64,000 nucleotides of DNA from Candidatus Bathyarchaeota archaeon (GTDB lineage: Archaea; Thermoproteota; Bathyarchaeia; Bathyarchaeales; Bathycorpusculaceae): positions 1 through 64,000 of the forward strand of contig JAOZHZ010000021.1 in the NCBI GenBank assembly GCA_026014615.1, given 5' to 3'. Below are positions 41,898-50,644 of this stretch, in pieces (position 1 is the stretch's first letter; each line of letters opens with the position of its first letter). Position numbers and translations under genes: made by a program. Under the pieces are notes generated by a model that was given only the letters and a program-made list of their open reading frames with translations, was not told the DNA's origin and did not search any database.

Positions 41898-43818
41898 AGA
41901 AGCCTTGAAGTTCCTGAGCAAGCACGCCGTCTTTTGCTGGAAGAACTTTCATGTCCCGCAGTACCCATGAGGGCAAGAAGCCTTTGCAGTAGCCAGTGGC
42001 GAAGCGGTGGTCCAGAAACACTATGGCGCCTTGGTCGTCTAGGGTTCGGACGGGGCGACCTGCACACTGCGACGCCTTCTTCATAGCAGGAAGCGTATAA
42101 CCATACTCACGACCGTGAGTGGGGAACCGTTTCTCGAAATACGAAATTTGCGCCTTCACCCGCGGCGTAGGCTCCGCATAAGGAACGCCGATGATTATCA
42201 CGCTGTTCATCTGGTTACCAGGAAAATCCACCCCTTCCGAAGTACGCCCACCCTGAACACCCAGAAACACGGCGCCGCCTGTCAAAGCGCTGTCCTTGAA
42301 GTCTGAGACGAGTTTTTCGTTGGCTTTGCTGGTCATGCCTCGGCGCTCATAATACAGCGGCTTCTCCAAAGCGTCTTGTAAGCCTTCGGCTAGCAGGTTT
42401 CGCGTAACCTCATAAGACGCAGTGAATATGCCTGTGTTTACAGGGGTGTTGCGGACGACTTCTTGTATGCGGCGGATGAAGGTTTGGTACATGGCGCTGG
42501 TGCGGTACTCCATAGCGGTTGTGACCCCACAGCAAACTACAGAAAGAATGTGTTCCCGCGGAAAAGGCGAACAGGCTATATGTTCGACGGTGTTTTCAGG
42601 CATTTTGGTAATTTTTGCGTAAGCATCCAAAGGCTGAAGCGTGCCCGACATGACTACGTTAGCGTAGGTTGACGAAAAAACAGGCAAAGTCACCTTGGAG
42701 GGGTCTAACGCGACGATTTCCAGCTTAGCCGTCTGCGAGTTATCCCGAGTAAAATACTTGCTGATTACGTTGATGTATGCTTCGTCGTCTGCGGTTTCCG
42801 TCCACCGTAACAAAAACTCGCTCAAGCTGTGAATGTAGCTGCGTGGGTGTTTGCCTTCTGAAAGCAGCGTTTTTTTGACGCTGGTGCCGATTTCGTTCAG
42901 GTGCTGATAGAAGCTTCTCGGCGCCAGAACCCCTGCTTTTTCGCGGACTTCATCCAGAAACAGCGGAGAAATCTGCTCTTCCTTACGCACACTGGCAACA
43001 CGTTTTTCCGTCTCCTTGTAGAGCAGTTTAGCGAAGGCTTCAACGTCTTCGTAACCGAACTTCTTGGCTTCCATCTCCGCTTGATGCATCATGAAAAGCG
43101 AGAGGTTACTACTGGAGATGTCCACAGCGGTGTCAGGCAGGTTGTGAGCTTCGTCTACAACAAGGATGATTTTGTGCATTTGGGTATCAAGGTTTTTGAG
43201 AAAGGCGTTACGGATGTCAGGGTCAAACACGTACAGGTAGCTAAGCGCGATAACGTTCACGTCTGAGAGCGCGGCTTTTACGAGTTCGTAGGGGCACAGG
43301 TTCTTTTTCTTGCAGATACGCATAATTTCAGAGGCTTTGTAGCTACGGCTACCGATTTGCTGCTGAAGCGCAAGGTAATCGTAACTTTGTTTTTCGGCGC
43401 TTTTGTAGTAGGGGCAGGTGCCTTTTGCCTTCATGAGGTCGCAGACTTCCATAAGCGACTTCGCATCGTAGTGCTGGCTGGAATCAAAACGGTACAGACA
43501 CATCTCGTTGCGTCCGCGTAGCGAAACCCCAGCGACGGGATGGTTTTTGCTTACGGCTTTGAGTTCTTCGATGACACGTTCATGTTGGCGGTGAGTCCGC
43601 GCCACATACAGCACCTTAAGCTTCTTCTCTATGGCAATTGGGAGCACCGCTGAAAGTGCCGAGATGGTTTTTCCTAAGCCGTTGCTGCCTTCGATTAGGA
43701 CGCTGCGTCGTTCTTTCACGGCAGAATGGATGGTGCTTATGTATTGGTCTTGGAAGGGGCGAACGACTTTGTAGGGGAAGTATTCTGCGACTTCTTTGGG
43801 CAACGCAGACACGGTCAT
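41887..43818 (-). CDS. xpd: XPD/Rad3-family Fe-S DNA helicase
   Basis: 643 residues from the ATG at 43818, which overlaps the endonuclease III stop as ATGA; an upstream in-frame ATG at 43848 is less likely. Walker A EGSNGLGKTISAL. Four cluster cysteines in NEMCLYRF, KGTCPYYK and ICKKKNLCPYE. DEAH in VVDEAHNLPD. Helicase C motifs: VMSGTLQPL, GGRTSEGVDFPG and QCAGRPVR. 5'-3' helicase of the XPD/DinG group. It is coupled with endonuclease III, suggesting a shared repair role. Confidence 0.93.
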   Translation of the reverse strand: MTVSALPKEVAEYFPYKVVRPFQDQYISTIHSAVKERRSVLIEGSNGLGKTISALSAVLPIAIEKKLKVLYVARTHRQHERVIEELKAVSKNHPVAGVSLRGRNEMCLYRFDSSQHYDAKSLMEVCDLMKAKGTCPYYKSAEKQSYDYLALQQQIGSRSYKASEIMRICKKKNLCPYELVKAALSDVNVIALSYLYVFDPDIRNAFLKNLDTQMHKIILVVDEAHNLPDTAVDISSSNLSLFMMHQAEMEAKKFGYEDVEAFAKLLYKETEKRVASVRKEEQISPLFLDEVREKAGVLAPRSFYQHLNEIGTSVKKTLLSEGKHPRSYIHSLSEFLLRWTETADDEAYINVISKYFTRDNSQTAKLEIVALDPSKVTLPVFSSTYANVVMSGTLQPLDAYAKITKMPENTVEHIACSPFPREHILSVVCCGVTTAMEYRTSAMYQTFIRRIQEVVRNTPVNTGIFTASYEVTRNLLAEGLQDALEKPLYYERRGMTSKANEKLVSDFKDSALTGGAVFLGVQGGRTSEGVDFPGNQMNSVIIIGVPYAEPTPRVKAQISYFEKRFPTHGREYGYTLPAMKKASQCAGRPVRTLDDQGAIVFLDHRFATGYCKGFLPSWVLRDMKVLPAKDGVLAQELQGFFKR

Positions 43819-44483
43819 TGTTTGCTCCACTTCCCATTCGAAGGACAATAAGTGTTAACTGGGCACTGCCCGCAGAGAGGACGCTGTGCCTTGCAGGTTT
43901 TTCGTCCGTGCGCAATAAGCAGCAAATGCACCGCCAAATAGTCCGTGGGGTCGAAAAGTGTTTGCAGGCTACCTCGGACATCCTCGTAGTCGCCGTTTTC
44001 AGGCACAAACCCCAAACGCTTTGCCACACGGTTCACATGTGTATCCACGGGCACGGTTGGTTGCTGGGCGGAGAAAAGCAGCACAACATCCGCTGTTTTC
44101 GGACCCACCCCCGCAAACTGCAGGAGAGCGTTTCTTGCTGCTTCCAGCGGCAACGTCAAGATGGGCTGTAGGGAGCCGTGGTACTTTTCGAGAATGCCCG
44201 TTGCGGCTTGTTTTATGGTTTGGGCTTTGGCTTTGTAGAGCCCCGCAGTTTTAATTGCTTCTTCAATTTGGGGCAGTTCGGCGTTCGCGAGGGCTTCGGG
44301 CGTGATTTTGAAGCGGTTCGACAGTTGTTCGAAGGCTCTGGCGGTGTTGGTGTCCGCGGTGTTCTGCGAAATAATCGTGACGATGAGTGTTTCAAATGGA
44401 TCACGTTTGTTTTTTGTCCAGCTTGGCAAAGCTAGGGTCTTTTTAAGTATCTGCAGGACTGTTGCTGCCTGATTTTCAGTCAC
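43815..44483 (-). CDS. nth: Endonuclease III
   Basis: 222 residues. Helix-hairpin-helix LLQFAGVGPKTADVVLLF with catalytic Lys, then catalytic Asp in VPVDTHVNRVAKRLG. The 4Fe-4S loop CKAQRPLCGQCPVNTYC has spacing C-x6-C-x2-C-x5-C. Glycosylase/AP lyase for oxidised pyrimidines. First gene of the nth-xpd pair. Confidence 0.95.
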   Translation of the reverse strand: MTENQAATVLQILKKTLALPSWTKNKRDPFETLIVTIISQNTADTNTARAFEQLSNRFKITPEALANAELPQIEEAIKTAGLYKAKAQTIKQAATGILEKYHGSLQPILTLPLEAARNALLQFAGVGPKTADVVLLFSAQQPTVPVDTHVNRVAKRLGFVPENGDYEDVRGSLQTLFDPTDYLAVHLLLIAHGRKTCKAQRPLCGQCPVNTYCPSNGKWSKQ

Positions 44484-44651
44484 TTTGCCATCTCGCCCAC
44501 TTGAAATAAGTAGGATAGTGAACCTTCTTCAGGCTATAAATAGCATCTGGACAAAATCTTGAAAAATTTTAGCCGCATCAAAAGTAGAAACTGGGCTTCA
44601 AATCGGACTTTCGCTATTACTCTGCAGTTTTCATTCCCGATTAGCCTTAAC

Positions 44652-44912
44652 TCATCTAAAGCTACTTGCTGTCAGCCCCTGCTTAAGTGTGGTTGTTAGG
44701 TCGTTCTTTAAATCTTCAAAGCATGCGCTTAGACGGCTGGCGTCTTCTTTAGACATACCCTGCTGTAGTAGTTGCTTCTCAAAGGCTCGGCGCGTCTTGC
44801 GAACTCGGCTACCAAGCGTTAGGTACATCCACGCGAGGTTAAGCCCAAGTACCCCCACGTGCGGGGTAACCTTCACCAGAGTTGTAACTATTGTGGCTGC
44901 GCTCATGTTCAT
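44652..44912 (-). CDS. Small membrane-associated hypothetical protein
   Basis: 86 residues. A hydrophobic segment (VTPHVGVLGLNLAWMYLTLG, about 14-33) is followed by a basic region (SRVRKTRRAFEKQLLQ) and an amphipathic helix. No family recognised. Last gene of a three-gene leftward operon with the protein at 44945 and an HTH regulator. The 33-bp spacing suggests co-transcription. Confidence 0.6.
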   Translation of the reverse strand: MNMSAATIVTTLVKVTPHVGVLGLNLAWMYLTLGSRVRKTRRAFEKQLLQQGMSKEDASRLSACFEDLKNDLTTTLKQGLTASSFR

Positions 44913-44944
44913 TCAACCTCAAAGACCAGAAGAAGGAAGAGTGG

Positions 44945-45334
44945 TTACTCCTCTTCTTGCTGCTTTTTCTCTTGCACTTTTCTATGGATGCGCTCTTTTA
45001 TGAGTTCACCGAATTCATCGTCGTGATATCCGTGTCCATGTCCGCCCCAGCTACCTTTGGTCGCATTTCGGAGCATTTCACCAAGACTGGTGAACGTCCG
45101 CATGTACTCCTCTGTCAACTTCACCGCTACCGCATCAGGCAACCCACCGTTTTTAAGTTCGCTATAGTATGCCGCCGCTGCTTTGCCCATGTTTCGCCCA
45201 GCTTCCTCAGAAAAAACCGAGGAAAGAACGCTCTTTATCATGCTGGGAATTTCTGTGGAGACAACGCTGAGAATTTCTTTCAAGTTCTCTGCGTCCATTT
45301 GATTTTCTTTTCCTTCATGTGTCATATTTTTCAC
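44945..45334 (-). CDS. Hypothetical helical protein with His/Gly-rich loop
   Basis: 129 residues, mainly helical (ENLKEILSVVSTEIPSMIKS, AVAVKLTEEYMRTFTSLGEM). The loop GSWGGHGHGYHDDEF could bind metal, and the tail is Lys/Glu/Gln-rich. No signal or span. Sits in the middle of the regulator operon. The function is unknown; the His/Asp cluster and regulator context hint at a metal- or stress-linked role, which is a guess. Confidence 0.6.
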   Translation of the reverse strand: MKNMTHEGKENQMDAENLKEILSVVSTEIPSMIKSVLSSVFSEEAGRNMGKAAAAYYSELKNGGLPDAVAVKLTEEYMRTFTSLGEMLRNATKGSWGGHGHGYHDDEFGELIKERIHRKVQEKKQQEEE

Positions 45335-45421
45335 CTCAACACCATAATAGAGTGGTCACAGTAGTTAGCTATTCTGAGCAAAAGTGACCATCCTGCTGGT
45401 CAGACTTGGCAGACTTGGTTA

Positions 45422-45868
45422 CTAAATCGTAAAAAAGGGGGTTTTCCCTTCGGTCTTCACTAAAATGCCTTGTTTCTGTAGTTTTTGAACTCTTTCGCGG
45501 ATTATGCGTCTGTTGGCTTTGCCCCTCATCGCCGCAACCTGCCTGGTAATGGATGACAGATTCAGGTGCCCTTTCATGGCTAAAGCTTGAATGATACATC
45601 TGGAAATGTCATCTTGGGCAATTGATTGCTGCTGGAGATATTTCTGCGCGTTCTTAAGTCGGGAAGCAATCTTGAGGGGTTCTCCATACATTCCGATACC
45701 AACACGGGTCAACTTCAATGCGGTAGTTAACCCTTCGTATTCGGGTTTTTCTAGAATTAGTTCCTCTAGCAGATCCAGACGGCGAAGTATTTGATCTAGT
45801 TTTTTGCCTAACTCGTCGATGTTGCTTCCCGCGTTTTTGGTGTCGCCGCTCAAACTGGTTCTGCTCAA
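45422..45868 (-). CDS. Winged-helix transcriptional regulator
   Basis: 148 residues from TTG 45868. N-terminal coiled coil (IDELGKKLDQILRRLDLLEE), central helices, C-terminal winged helix (HLNLSSITRQVAAMRGKANR followed by RIIRERVQKLQKQG and a beta wing TEGKTPFF). It likely controls its own operon: the promoter about 45,885-45,905 has a TATA region that is also palindromic (TTAATATTAA). Effector unknown. Confidence 0.7.
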   Translation of the reverse strand: MSRTSLSGDTKNAGSNIDELGKKLDQILRRLDLLEELILEKPEYEGLTTALKLTRVGIGMYGEPLKIASRLKNAQKYLQQQSIAQDDISRCIIQALAMKGHLNLSSITRQVAAMRGKANRRIIRERVQKLQKQGILVKTEGKTPFFTI

Positions 45869-46238
45869 CCATTCGAAGATTAATCGGTTTGATATTTAAT
45901 ATTAACTAACCTGAAGCTCAGTGGTTTCTTGAAAAACGTCGGAAACCTGTAACGAGTGAAGAAAACAAGAAAAACTCGAAAAAAATAAGCTGATCCAAGA
46001 AAAAACTGACCTATTTGCAGCCTATTTGGATCCAAATAGCAATTCTATGCAGAAACTATAGGGGGTCTATCGCGATTAGCCGACAACAAGTAAACCAAAC
46101 CACAAAAGCATTGATTTTAATTGTGCATAGCAGCTAATGAGTCACAACAAAAGAAAAACAGCCAGACACCCGAACGGCGAGCAGTAGGTATAAACAGAAA
46201 TAAGCCACGCCGCCCAAACCTATGCGGAGACACTAAAC
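45869..46238. other. Intergenic region with promoter palindrome and the 58-bp element
   Basis: 370 bp between divergent genes. The left end has an AT-rich TATA region containing TTAATATTAA, probably the promoter/operator of the winged-helix operon. The middle holds the 58-bp element (46012-46069). The right end has GGTATAAACA (about 46,187-46,196), a TATA candidate for the THUMP gene. Confidence 0.5.
46012..46069 (-). repeat. 58-bp dispersed element, copy B (inverted)
   Basis: The reverse complement matches 23200-23257 with 26 identical bases at one end and 20 at the other. The centre of this copy completes a perfect 18-bp palindrome CTATTTGGATCCAAATAG (46022-46039), which is imperfect in copy A. 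It lies 22.8 kb away in opposite orientation, again outside genes. Confidence 0.8.
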
Positions 46239-46766
46239 TTGCTGTCGGACTTTAATCTGTTAGCTTCAACCATGCGTGGAAACGAACGCCAAATGCGCTA
46301 TGAACTCAAATTCTTACTCAAAGAAGTAGGCGACCCAGAACCCAAAGTGGACAAAGCAGGCATCAGAGGCTTAGTTGTAGCCAAAACCACGTTGGACCCC
46401 GTTGAAGTCACAGAGAAATTCCATGCCTTGCTGCAGGAACGCCCCTACGAGTTCCGCTACGCCCTCCGAATCATACCTATCGAAAAAGTCGCCCAAACAG
46501 GCATCGAAGAAATCAAAGCCACAGCCTTAGAGTTAGCTGCTGCAAAGCTGGCTGAAAACGAGTCGTTTCGCATAACCGTCGAAAAACGCTTCACCAACAT
46601 ACACAGCCGAGAAATCATCGAAGCCATAGCCACAAACATCCCAAACAAAGTAGACCTGCATAACCCCGACAAAATCTTACTCATCGAAGTCCTCGGCGGC
46701 TACACAGGCATATCCATTGTAAAACCCACAGACGTAATATCTGTGCAGAAAGAAAAAATGCTCTAA
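46239..46766 (+). CDS. THUMP-domain protein (Tan1-like)
   Basis: 175 residues from TTG 46239. It begins LSDFNLLASTMRGNERQMRY and holds one THUMP domain (ESFRITVEKRFTNIHSREII, ending LLIEVLGGYTGISIVKP). Stand-alone archaeal THUMP proteins of this length resemble Tan1, the adaptor for N4-acetylcytidine formation in tRNA. The enzyme partner is not in the window. It overlaps the convergent Cgi121 gene by 4 bp. Confidence 0.85.
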   Translation: MLSDFNLLASTMRGNERQMRYELKFLLKEVGDPEPKVDKAGIRGLVVAKTTLDPVEVTEKFHALLQERPYEFRYALRIIPIEKVAQTGIEEIKATALELAAAKLAENESFRITVEKRFTNIHSREIIEAIATNIPNKVDLHNPDKILLIEVLGGYTGISIVKPTDVISVQKEKML

Positions 46767-47329
46767 AGCCGTGTGGAGAGCAAAGCCGCCCGTTCAACAA
46801 CGAGGGCAACCAGCGCCTGCGCTCCATCGCCATCTGAAAAAACCGCGCTTAACTCGTCGTCAGAAACATCAAATACTTCCCGAATTCGCCTGCGCTTGGC
46901 TTGGGAAAGCTCCAACACCGAATCATCACGCTTCACGCCCATGTGTTTTGTTACTGTTGAAAACCCAGTTTCCACTGATTCCGCGGCGTCCCCAATTAGC
47001 ATTACGGCGGTGTTTGTAGATTCAGGCTTCAAGCCGATTAGGTCTAGGGCTTTTTTGATTTGCCTTTGCGCCGAAGCATAAAGCGCCGTTTCCACCGCTA
47101 AGCTTTTGGAGAGGTTACGTTCGTTCCTGAAAGCCGTAAGCGCGTTTAAGGCGGCAAAGTAGAGGTGCTGCCAAGTAGCCACCAAGTCAGCATCAAACAA
47201 CTGAACCTCCACACCCGCAGGCAACTCACCACGAACATTGTCGGAGAAAGCTTTGGCATCGCCAATTTGGGTTTTCTTGAATCCACCGATTTCCACGTAC
47301 TTTCCGAATTCTTCCAAATGCTTTAACAT
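46763..47329 (-). CDS. cgi121: KEOPS complex subunit Cgi121
   Basis: 188 residues. Characteristic pattern: VQLFDADLVATWQHLYFAAL, then AVETALYASAQRQIKKALDL (the conserved LYASGQRQI-like motif) and TAVMLIGD. It binds Bud32 and tRNA in the KEOPS complex that makes t6A37. Pcc1, another subunit, is also in the window (59445-59699). The start overlaps the phosphoribosyltransferase stop by 7 bp. Confidence 0.9.
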   Translation of the reverse strand: MLKHLEEFGKYVEIGGFKKTQIGDAKAFSDNVRGELPAGVEVQLFDADLVATWQHLYFAALNALTAFRNERNLSKSLAVETALYASAQRQIKKALDLIGLKPESTNTAVMLIGDAAESVETGFSTVTKHMGVKRDDSVLELSQAKRRRIREVFDVSDDELSAVFSDGDGAQALVALVVERAALLSTRL

Positions 47330-47925
47330 ATCTTTGCCTCTGAGAATTCCTTAAGAAACCGAGTCATTAGCTTTCTAGAAACCCCCGCATTCGCCAGCTC
47401 TGCCAGTTCCTGCTCAGTCTTCGCAGCATCAGTCTTGTGGGCTTCCACGATTCCGCGTATGGTTTCTTTCATTTCCCAAGGAAAAACAACCCAACAACTC
47501 GTTTCCGCCGCCCACCAATCAGGCCTAAAAATGCTGCGGGGTTTATAGTACAAGACTGCGGTTTTGATTTCCTTTGCGCCTTCTTCGCGTATATGGTTGA
47601 ATGTTAGTTGAAGGCTTCTGCCAGAATCGGCAACCTCATCAACGACCAGCACGCGTTTGCTGGCAACACTTGCAGAAACACACTGCGTTAAACGTGGAGT
47701 CTCCCCCGACTTGTCTATGCCCAGATAGCATTCGACTTTCACGTTAGCTAAATTAGCGTTCTCCAACAGGTCTGACAGGACACGCGCGGGAAGCCAGCCG
47801 CCTCTTGAAACACCAACGATAACGTCGGGTTTGAAGCCGCTTTGACATATTTGTTGGCTTTGTTTAAGCAGCATTCGGTAGATTTTGATCCAATTTGGAG
47901 CGTCAAAACGGGGTTTATCAGTCAC
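47323..47925 (-). CDS. Purine-type phosphoribosyltransferase
   Basis: 200 residues from GTG 47925, with AGAAGGAA upstream; the open frame extends to 48240 but that part is not protein-like. Motifs: DVIVGVSRGGWLPARVLSDL and PRPP loop VLVVDEVADSGRSL, then YYKPRSIFRPDWWAAET. Similar to archaeal Gpt/Hpt-like and xanthine-guanine PRTases; the base specificity is not clear. It precedes cgi121 with overlap. Confidence 0.85.
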   Translation of the reverse strand: MTDKPRFDAPNWIKIYRMLLKQSQQICQSGFKPDVIVGVSRGGWLPARVLSDLLENANLANVKVECYLGIDKSGETPRLTQCVSASVASKRVLVVDEVADSGRSLQLTFNHIREEGAKEIKTAVLYYKPRSIFRPDWWAAETSCWVVFPWEMKETIRGIVEAHKTDAAKTEQELAELANAGVSRKLMTRFLKEFSEAKIC

Positions 47926-48183
47926 GCTTCTTTCCTTCTGCTGTGTGATATGGAAGGTTAAAAGTTTAAGGGTTAGCTTTTTGGTTTTTACGTGGTTACC
48001 GTTGCCGCAGCTTTGGGTAACGTATATTACTATGTAAGATACAAAGCTATACTTCATGTTCCAGGGCGTGAAAGCGTTGCCAAGCTGTGATGGCCAAAGG
48101 CAAGCTAAGGCTGTCTTATCGCTAAAACGCGCGAAACAAGGCACAAACAGGTTCAACCATGATGGGAAAGGAGAACGGCGATT

Positions 48184-49503
48184 TTGAAAAAGAATCCGAA
48201 AAGTAGGAAAAGAGAAAGCGTGGACATACTCATCATACACGCTGAAGAAATGCTTACATTAGCAGGAAGCAGCCAGACACCCCGAACGGGAAAACAGATG
48301 CGCGACCTTGCAATTATTCGGGATGGAGCAGTAGCCATACGGGAAGGCAAAATAGTTGCAGTAGGAAAAACCCACGACGTAACCAAAACCTTCCGAGGAG
48401 AAAACATCCTCAACGCCAAAGGAAAAACCGTTCTCCCAGGCTTTGTTGACCCACATACACACCTAGTTTTTGCTGGCTCACGCGAAGATGAATTCCAAAT
48501 GCGAATTGAAGGCGCATCATTTCTTGAAATGCTAAACGGCGGCGACGCCATCTTAAAAACGGCGAGGGAAACACGCAGAGCACGATTTGAGAAACTCGTT
48601 GAACGGGGCATAGAGAGAATGGACACAATGATGGCTCACGGCACAACAACTGTGGAAACCAAAAGCGGTTACGGCTTAACCACCGAAGACGAAATGCGAA
48701 TCTTGCAAGTCACTAGACGCATAAACCGCCTTCACAGCATGTGCATGGCAACCACGTTTATGGGTGCACACGCGGTTCCTTTTGAGTACAAAAACAACGT
48801 GGAAGAATATGTAGACATTTTAACTGAAGAAGCCCTTCCGAAGGTGGCTCAGTCGGGGATGGCAGAATTCTGCGATGTCTTCTGCGAAAGGGGAATCTTT
48901 AGCTTAGAACAAACCAAACGCATTTTAGTGAAAGCCAAAAACTTAGGCTTAAAACCCAAAATTCACGCAGACCACATGAGCATGTTTGGAGGCACTGAAA
49001 TCGCCGCAGACATAGGCACAATCTCAGCGGACCACCTGAATTACGCATCCGCTGAAGGCGTGAAGGCGATGGCGGAAAAAGGAGTCGTTGCTGTTCTGCT
49101 TCCAGTATCAACTTTCAGCATGTTGATGACGAGGTATCCAGATGCACGGTTAATGATTGAATATGGAGTTCCAGTGGCGTTGGGAACGGACTTTAACGCG
49201 GGCAACTGGACCCTAAACCAGCAACTCGTCATCGCCATGGCATGCCACCTCATGCACATAACTCCTGCAGAAGCCATTACAGCTGCCACCATAAACGCTG
49301 CACATGCAATTTGTCGGGCTGGCGAAGTGGGCAGCTTAGAAGTGGGAAAAAGAGCGGATGTTGCTGTTCTTAATGTGCCTAATCACAGGTTTTTGGGGTA
49401 CAGTTTGGGTGTGAACTTGGTGGATAAAGTGATAGCTAACGGCAGATTAGTTGTCGATAGAGAAAAACGTGTCGAACCAATTTTTATGAACAAAATGGAA
49501 TAA
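48184..49503 (+). CDS. hutI: Imidazolonepropionase-like amidohydrolase
   Basis: 439 residues from TTG 48184 (GGAG ten bases before) or GTG 48220. Metal motif VDPHTHLVFAGSREDEF, GTTTVETKSGYGL, KIHADHMSMFGGTEIAADIG, ISADHLNYAS and LGTDFNAGNW are HutI signatures. It opens imidazolone-5-propanoate in histidine degradation. No hutH, hutU or hutG is nearby, so the physiological substrate may differ. The stop is 5 bp from the convergent flavodoxin gene. Confidence 0.88.
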   Translation: MKKNPKSRKRESVDILIIHAEEMLTLAGSSQTPRTGKQMRDLAIIRDGAVAIREGKIVAVGKTHDVTKTFRGENILNAKGKTVLPGFVDPHTHLVFAGSREDEFQMRIEGASFLEMLNGGDAILKTARETRRARFEKLVERGIERMDTMMAHGTTTVETKSGYGLTTEDEMRILQVTRRINRLHSMCMATTFMGAHAVPFEYKNNVEEYVDILTEEALPKVAQSGMAEFCDVFCERGIFSLEQTKRILVKAKNLGLKPKIHADHMSMFGGTEIAADIGTISADHLNYASAEGVKAMAEKGVVAVLLPVSTFSMLMTRYPDARLMIEYGVPVALGTDFNAGNWTLNQQLVIAMACHLMHITPAEAITAATINAAHAICRAGEVGSLEVGKRADVAVLNVPNHRFLGYSLGVNLVDKVIANGRLVVDREKRVEPIFMNKME

Positions 49504-49508
49504 AAAAG

Positions 49509-50045
49509 TTAGATTTTGCTGGCTAAAGCCTTGGCGTCTTCTTTGATTTTCTGCAGGTCTTCCACTGTGGGTTTACCCCGAATGTCGCCCATTCTGCCTT
49601 TAGTGCTGTTTTCTTCGTTGCCACAGAACTCACTTAAAACGTACCATTCGTCAACTATGTTGAAGCCTACGTGTGCAAAGAACTGAGCCAGGTACTTGCC
49701 TGCAGGGGTAGCCTCGTCCAATCCAGTGTGAGGCCCACTGTAGGTGACAAAAACCAGCACGTTCTTGCCTACAACTTTGGGAGCAGAAGGCTTGATTTTG
49801 CCATCTTTGCGGTAAGCGGCCATTTTGGCTTTAAGGAAGTCATCCATCTGCCTTGTTGGGTGCCATTGGATAGCGGGGGTACCGACGCAAACAAGGTCGT
49901 AGGAGAAGTAGTCTACATCGGCAGCTTCTTGAGGCTTCTTTATGGTAACCTGCACGCCTGCCTCTTCTAAGCCCAACTGTATAGCATAAGCTACTTTTTC
50001 AGTATTGCCAGTGTTTGAAGAGTACACTATCAAAGCCGTTTTCAT
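49509..50045 (-). CDS. Flavodoxin-like protein
   Basis: 178 residues. FMN phosphate loop VYSSNTGNTEKVAYAI, then LVCVGTPAIQWHP and VFVTYSGPHTGLDEA. The C-terminal EFCGNEENSTKGRMGDIRGK extends past a minimal flavodoxin. It carries electrons for anaerobic redox steps. It lies next to NifX-like, peroxiredoxin and Mrp genes, consistent with an Fe-S or redox maintenance cluster. Confidence 0.88.
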   Translation of the reverse strand: MKTALIVYSSNTGNTEKVAYAIQLGLEEAGVQVTIKKPQEAADVDYFSYDLVCVGTPAIQWHPTRQMDDFLKAKMAAYRKDGKIKPSAPKVVGKNVLVFVTYSGPHTGLDEATPAGKYLAQFFAHVGFNIVDEWYVLSEFCGNEENSTKGRMGDIRGKPTVEDLQKIKEDAKALASKI

Positions 50046-50129
50046 AAATCTAATCCCCCATTTCTACCTTAGTTGTAAACAATTTTCCACCCATTCTTGT
50101 TCTTGCGGGTAGACAAGATTATTTTATGT

Positions 50130-50504
50130 TTAATGTTGATGAGAGTGTTGACAGCCGCCTTCAAGTGCCGCTAGTTTACCTGCCTTAAACGCATTGACAA
50201 CATCGTTCACGGTGCTTCCAACAGCTTTCAGAACGGTTACGCCCATGTTTTGAAGACTTCTTAAACAGCCGGGCCCCATACCGTACACTATGAACATGTC
50301 AGGTTTCAAAACCAAAAGGTTTTCATGTGGAAGACCAACGCCTCCAGCATGTTCGCTTCGGTTCATTTCGGTTTTTATGTTTAACACGTTTTTGTTATCG
50401 TCCAAATCAACGATGGCAAAGTATGGCGCTTTTCCGAAGTGTTCTGCAACAGGTGCTTCTAAACCAGCTTGGTTTATTACCGGCATTACTAGTCTTGTGG
50501 TCAT
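50130..50504 (-). CDS. NifX/NifB-C-like (Fe-Mo cofactor binding-type) protein, paralog 1
   Basis: 124 residues. Dinitrogenase iron-molybdenum cofactor family: PVINQAGLEAPVAEHFGKAP, FAIVDLDDNK, HAGGVGLPHENL and VYGMGPGCLRSLQNMGVTVL, with a His-rich tail (CQHSHQH). Stand-alone members occur in many anaerobes next to Mrp ATPases and probably bind or carry a metal cluster. Its promoter (50541-50586) has the same twin dyads as the Mrp/Lrp promoter, so it belongs to that regulon. Confidence 0.9.
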   Translation of the reverse strand: MTTRLVMPVINQAGLEAPVAEHFGKAPYFAIVDLDDNKNVLNIKTEMNRSEHAGGVGLPHENLLVLKPDMFIVYGMGPGCLRSLQNMGVTVLKAVGSTVNDVVNAFKAGKLAALEGGCQHSHQH

Positions 50505-50540
50505 GTAAATTCAACCTTTTTTTAAACTTTATTGTAACCA

Positions 50541-50586
50541 GTTTAATACATAAACAATATTAATACTTTTTGTTTAAAAACCAAAC
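50541..50586 (-). promoter_or_regulatory. Twin-dyad promoter of the NifX-like gene
   Basis: Two 15-bp inverted repeats of form GTTTA-N5-TAAAC at 50541-50555 and 50572-50586 (the latter with one mismatch), separated by 16 bp containing the TATA box TATTAATA. The same arrangement occurs at 54785-54830. Centres are 31 bp apart, three helical turns, so one regulator could clamp the TATA box from both sides. Confidence 0.75.
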
Positions 50587-50644
50587 ATATACGCATGAAC
50601 AAACCCAGCGCTCCCCAGAAGAAAAACCGCGTATCTTGACCAGA

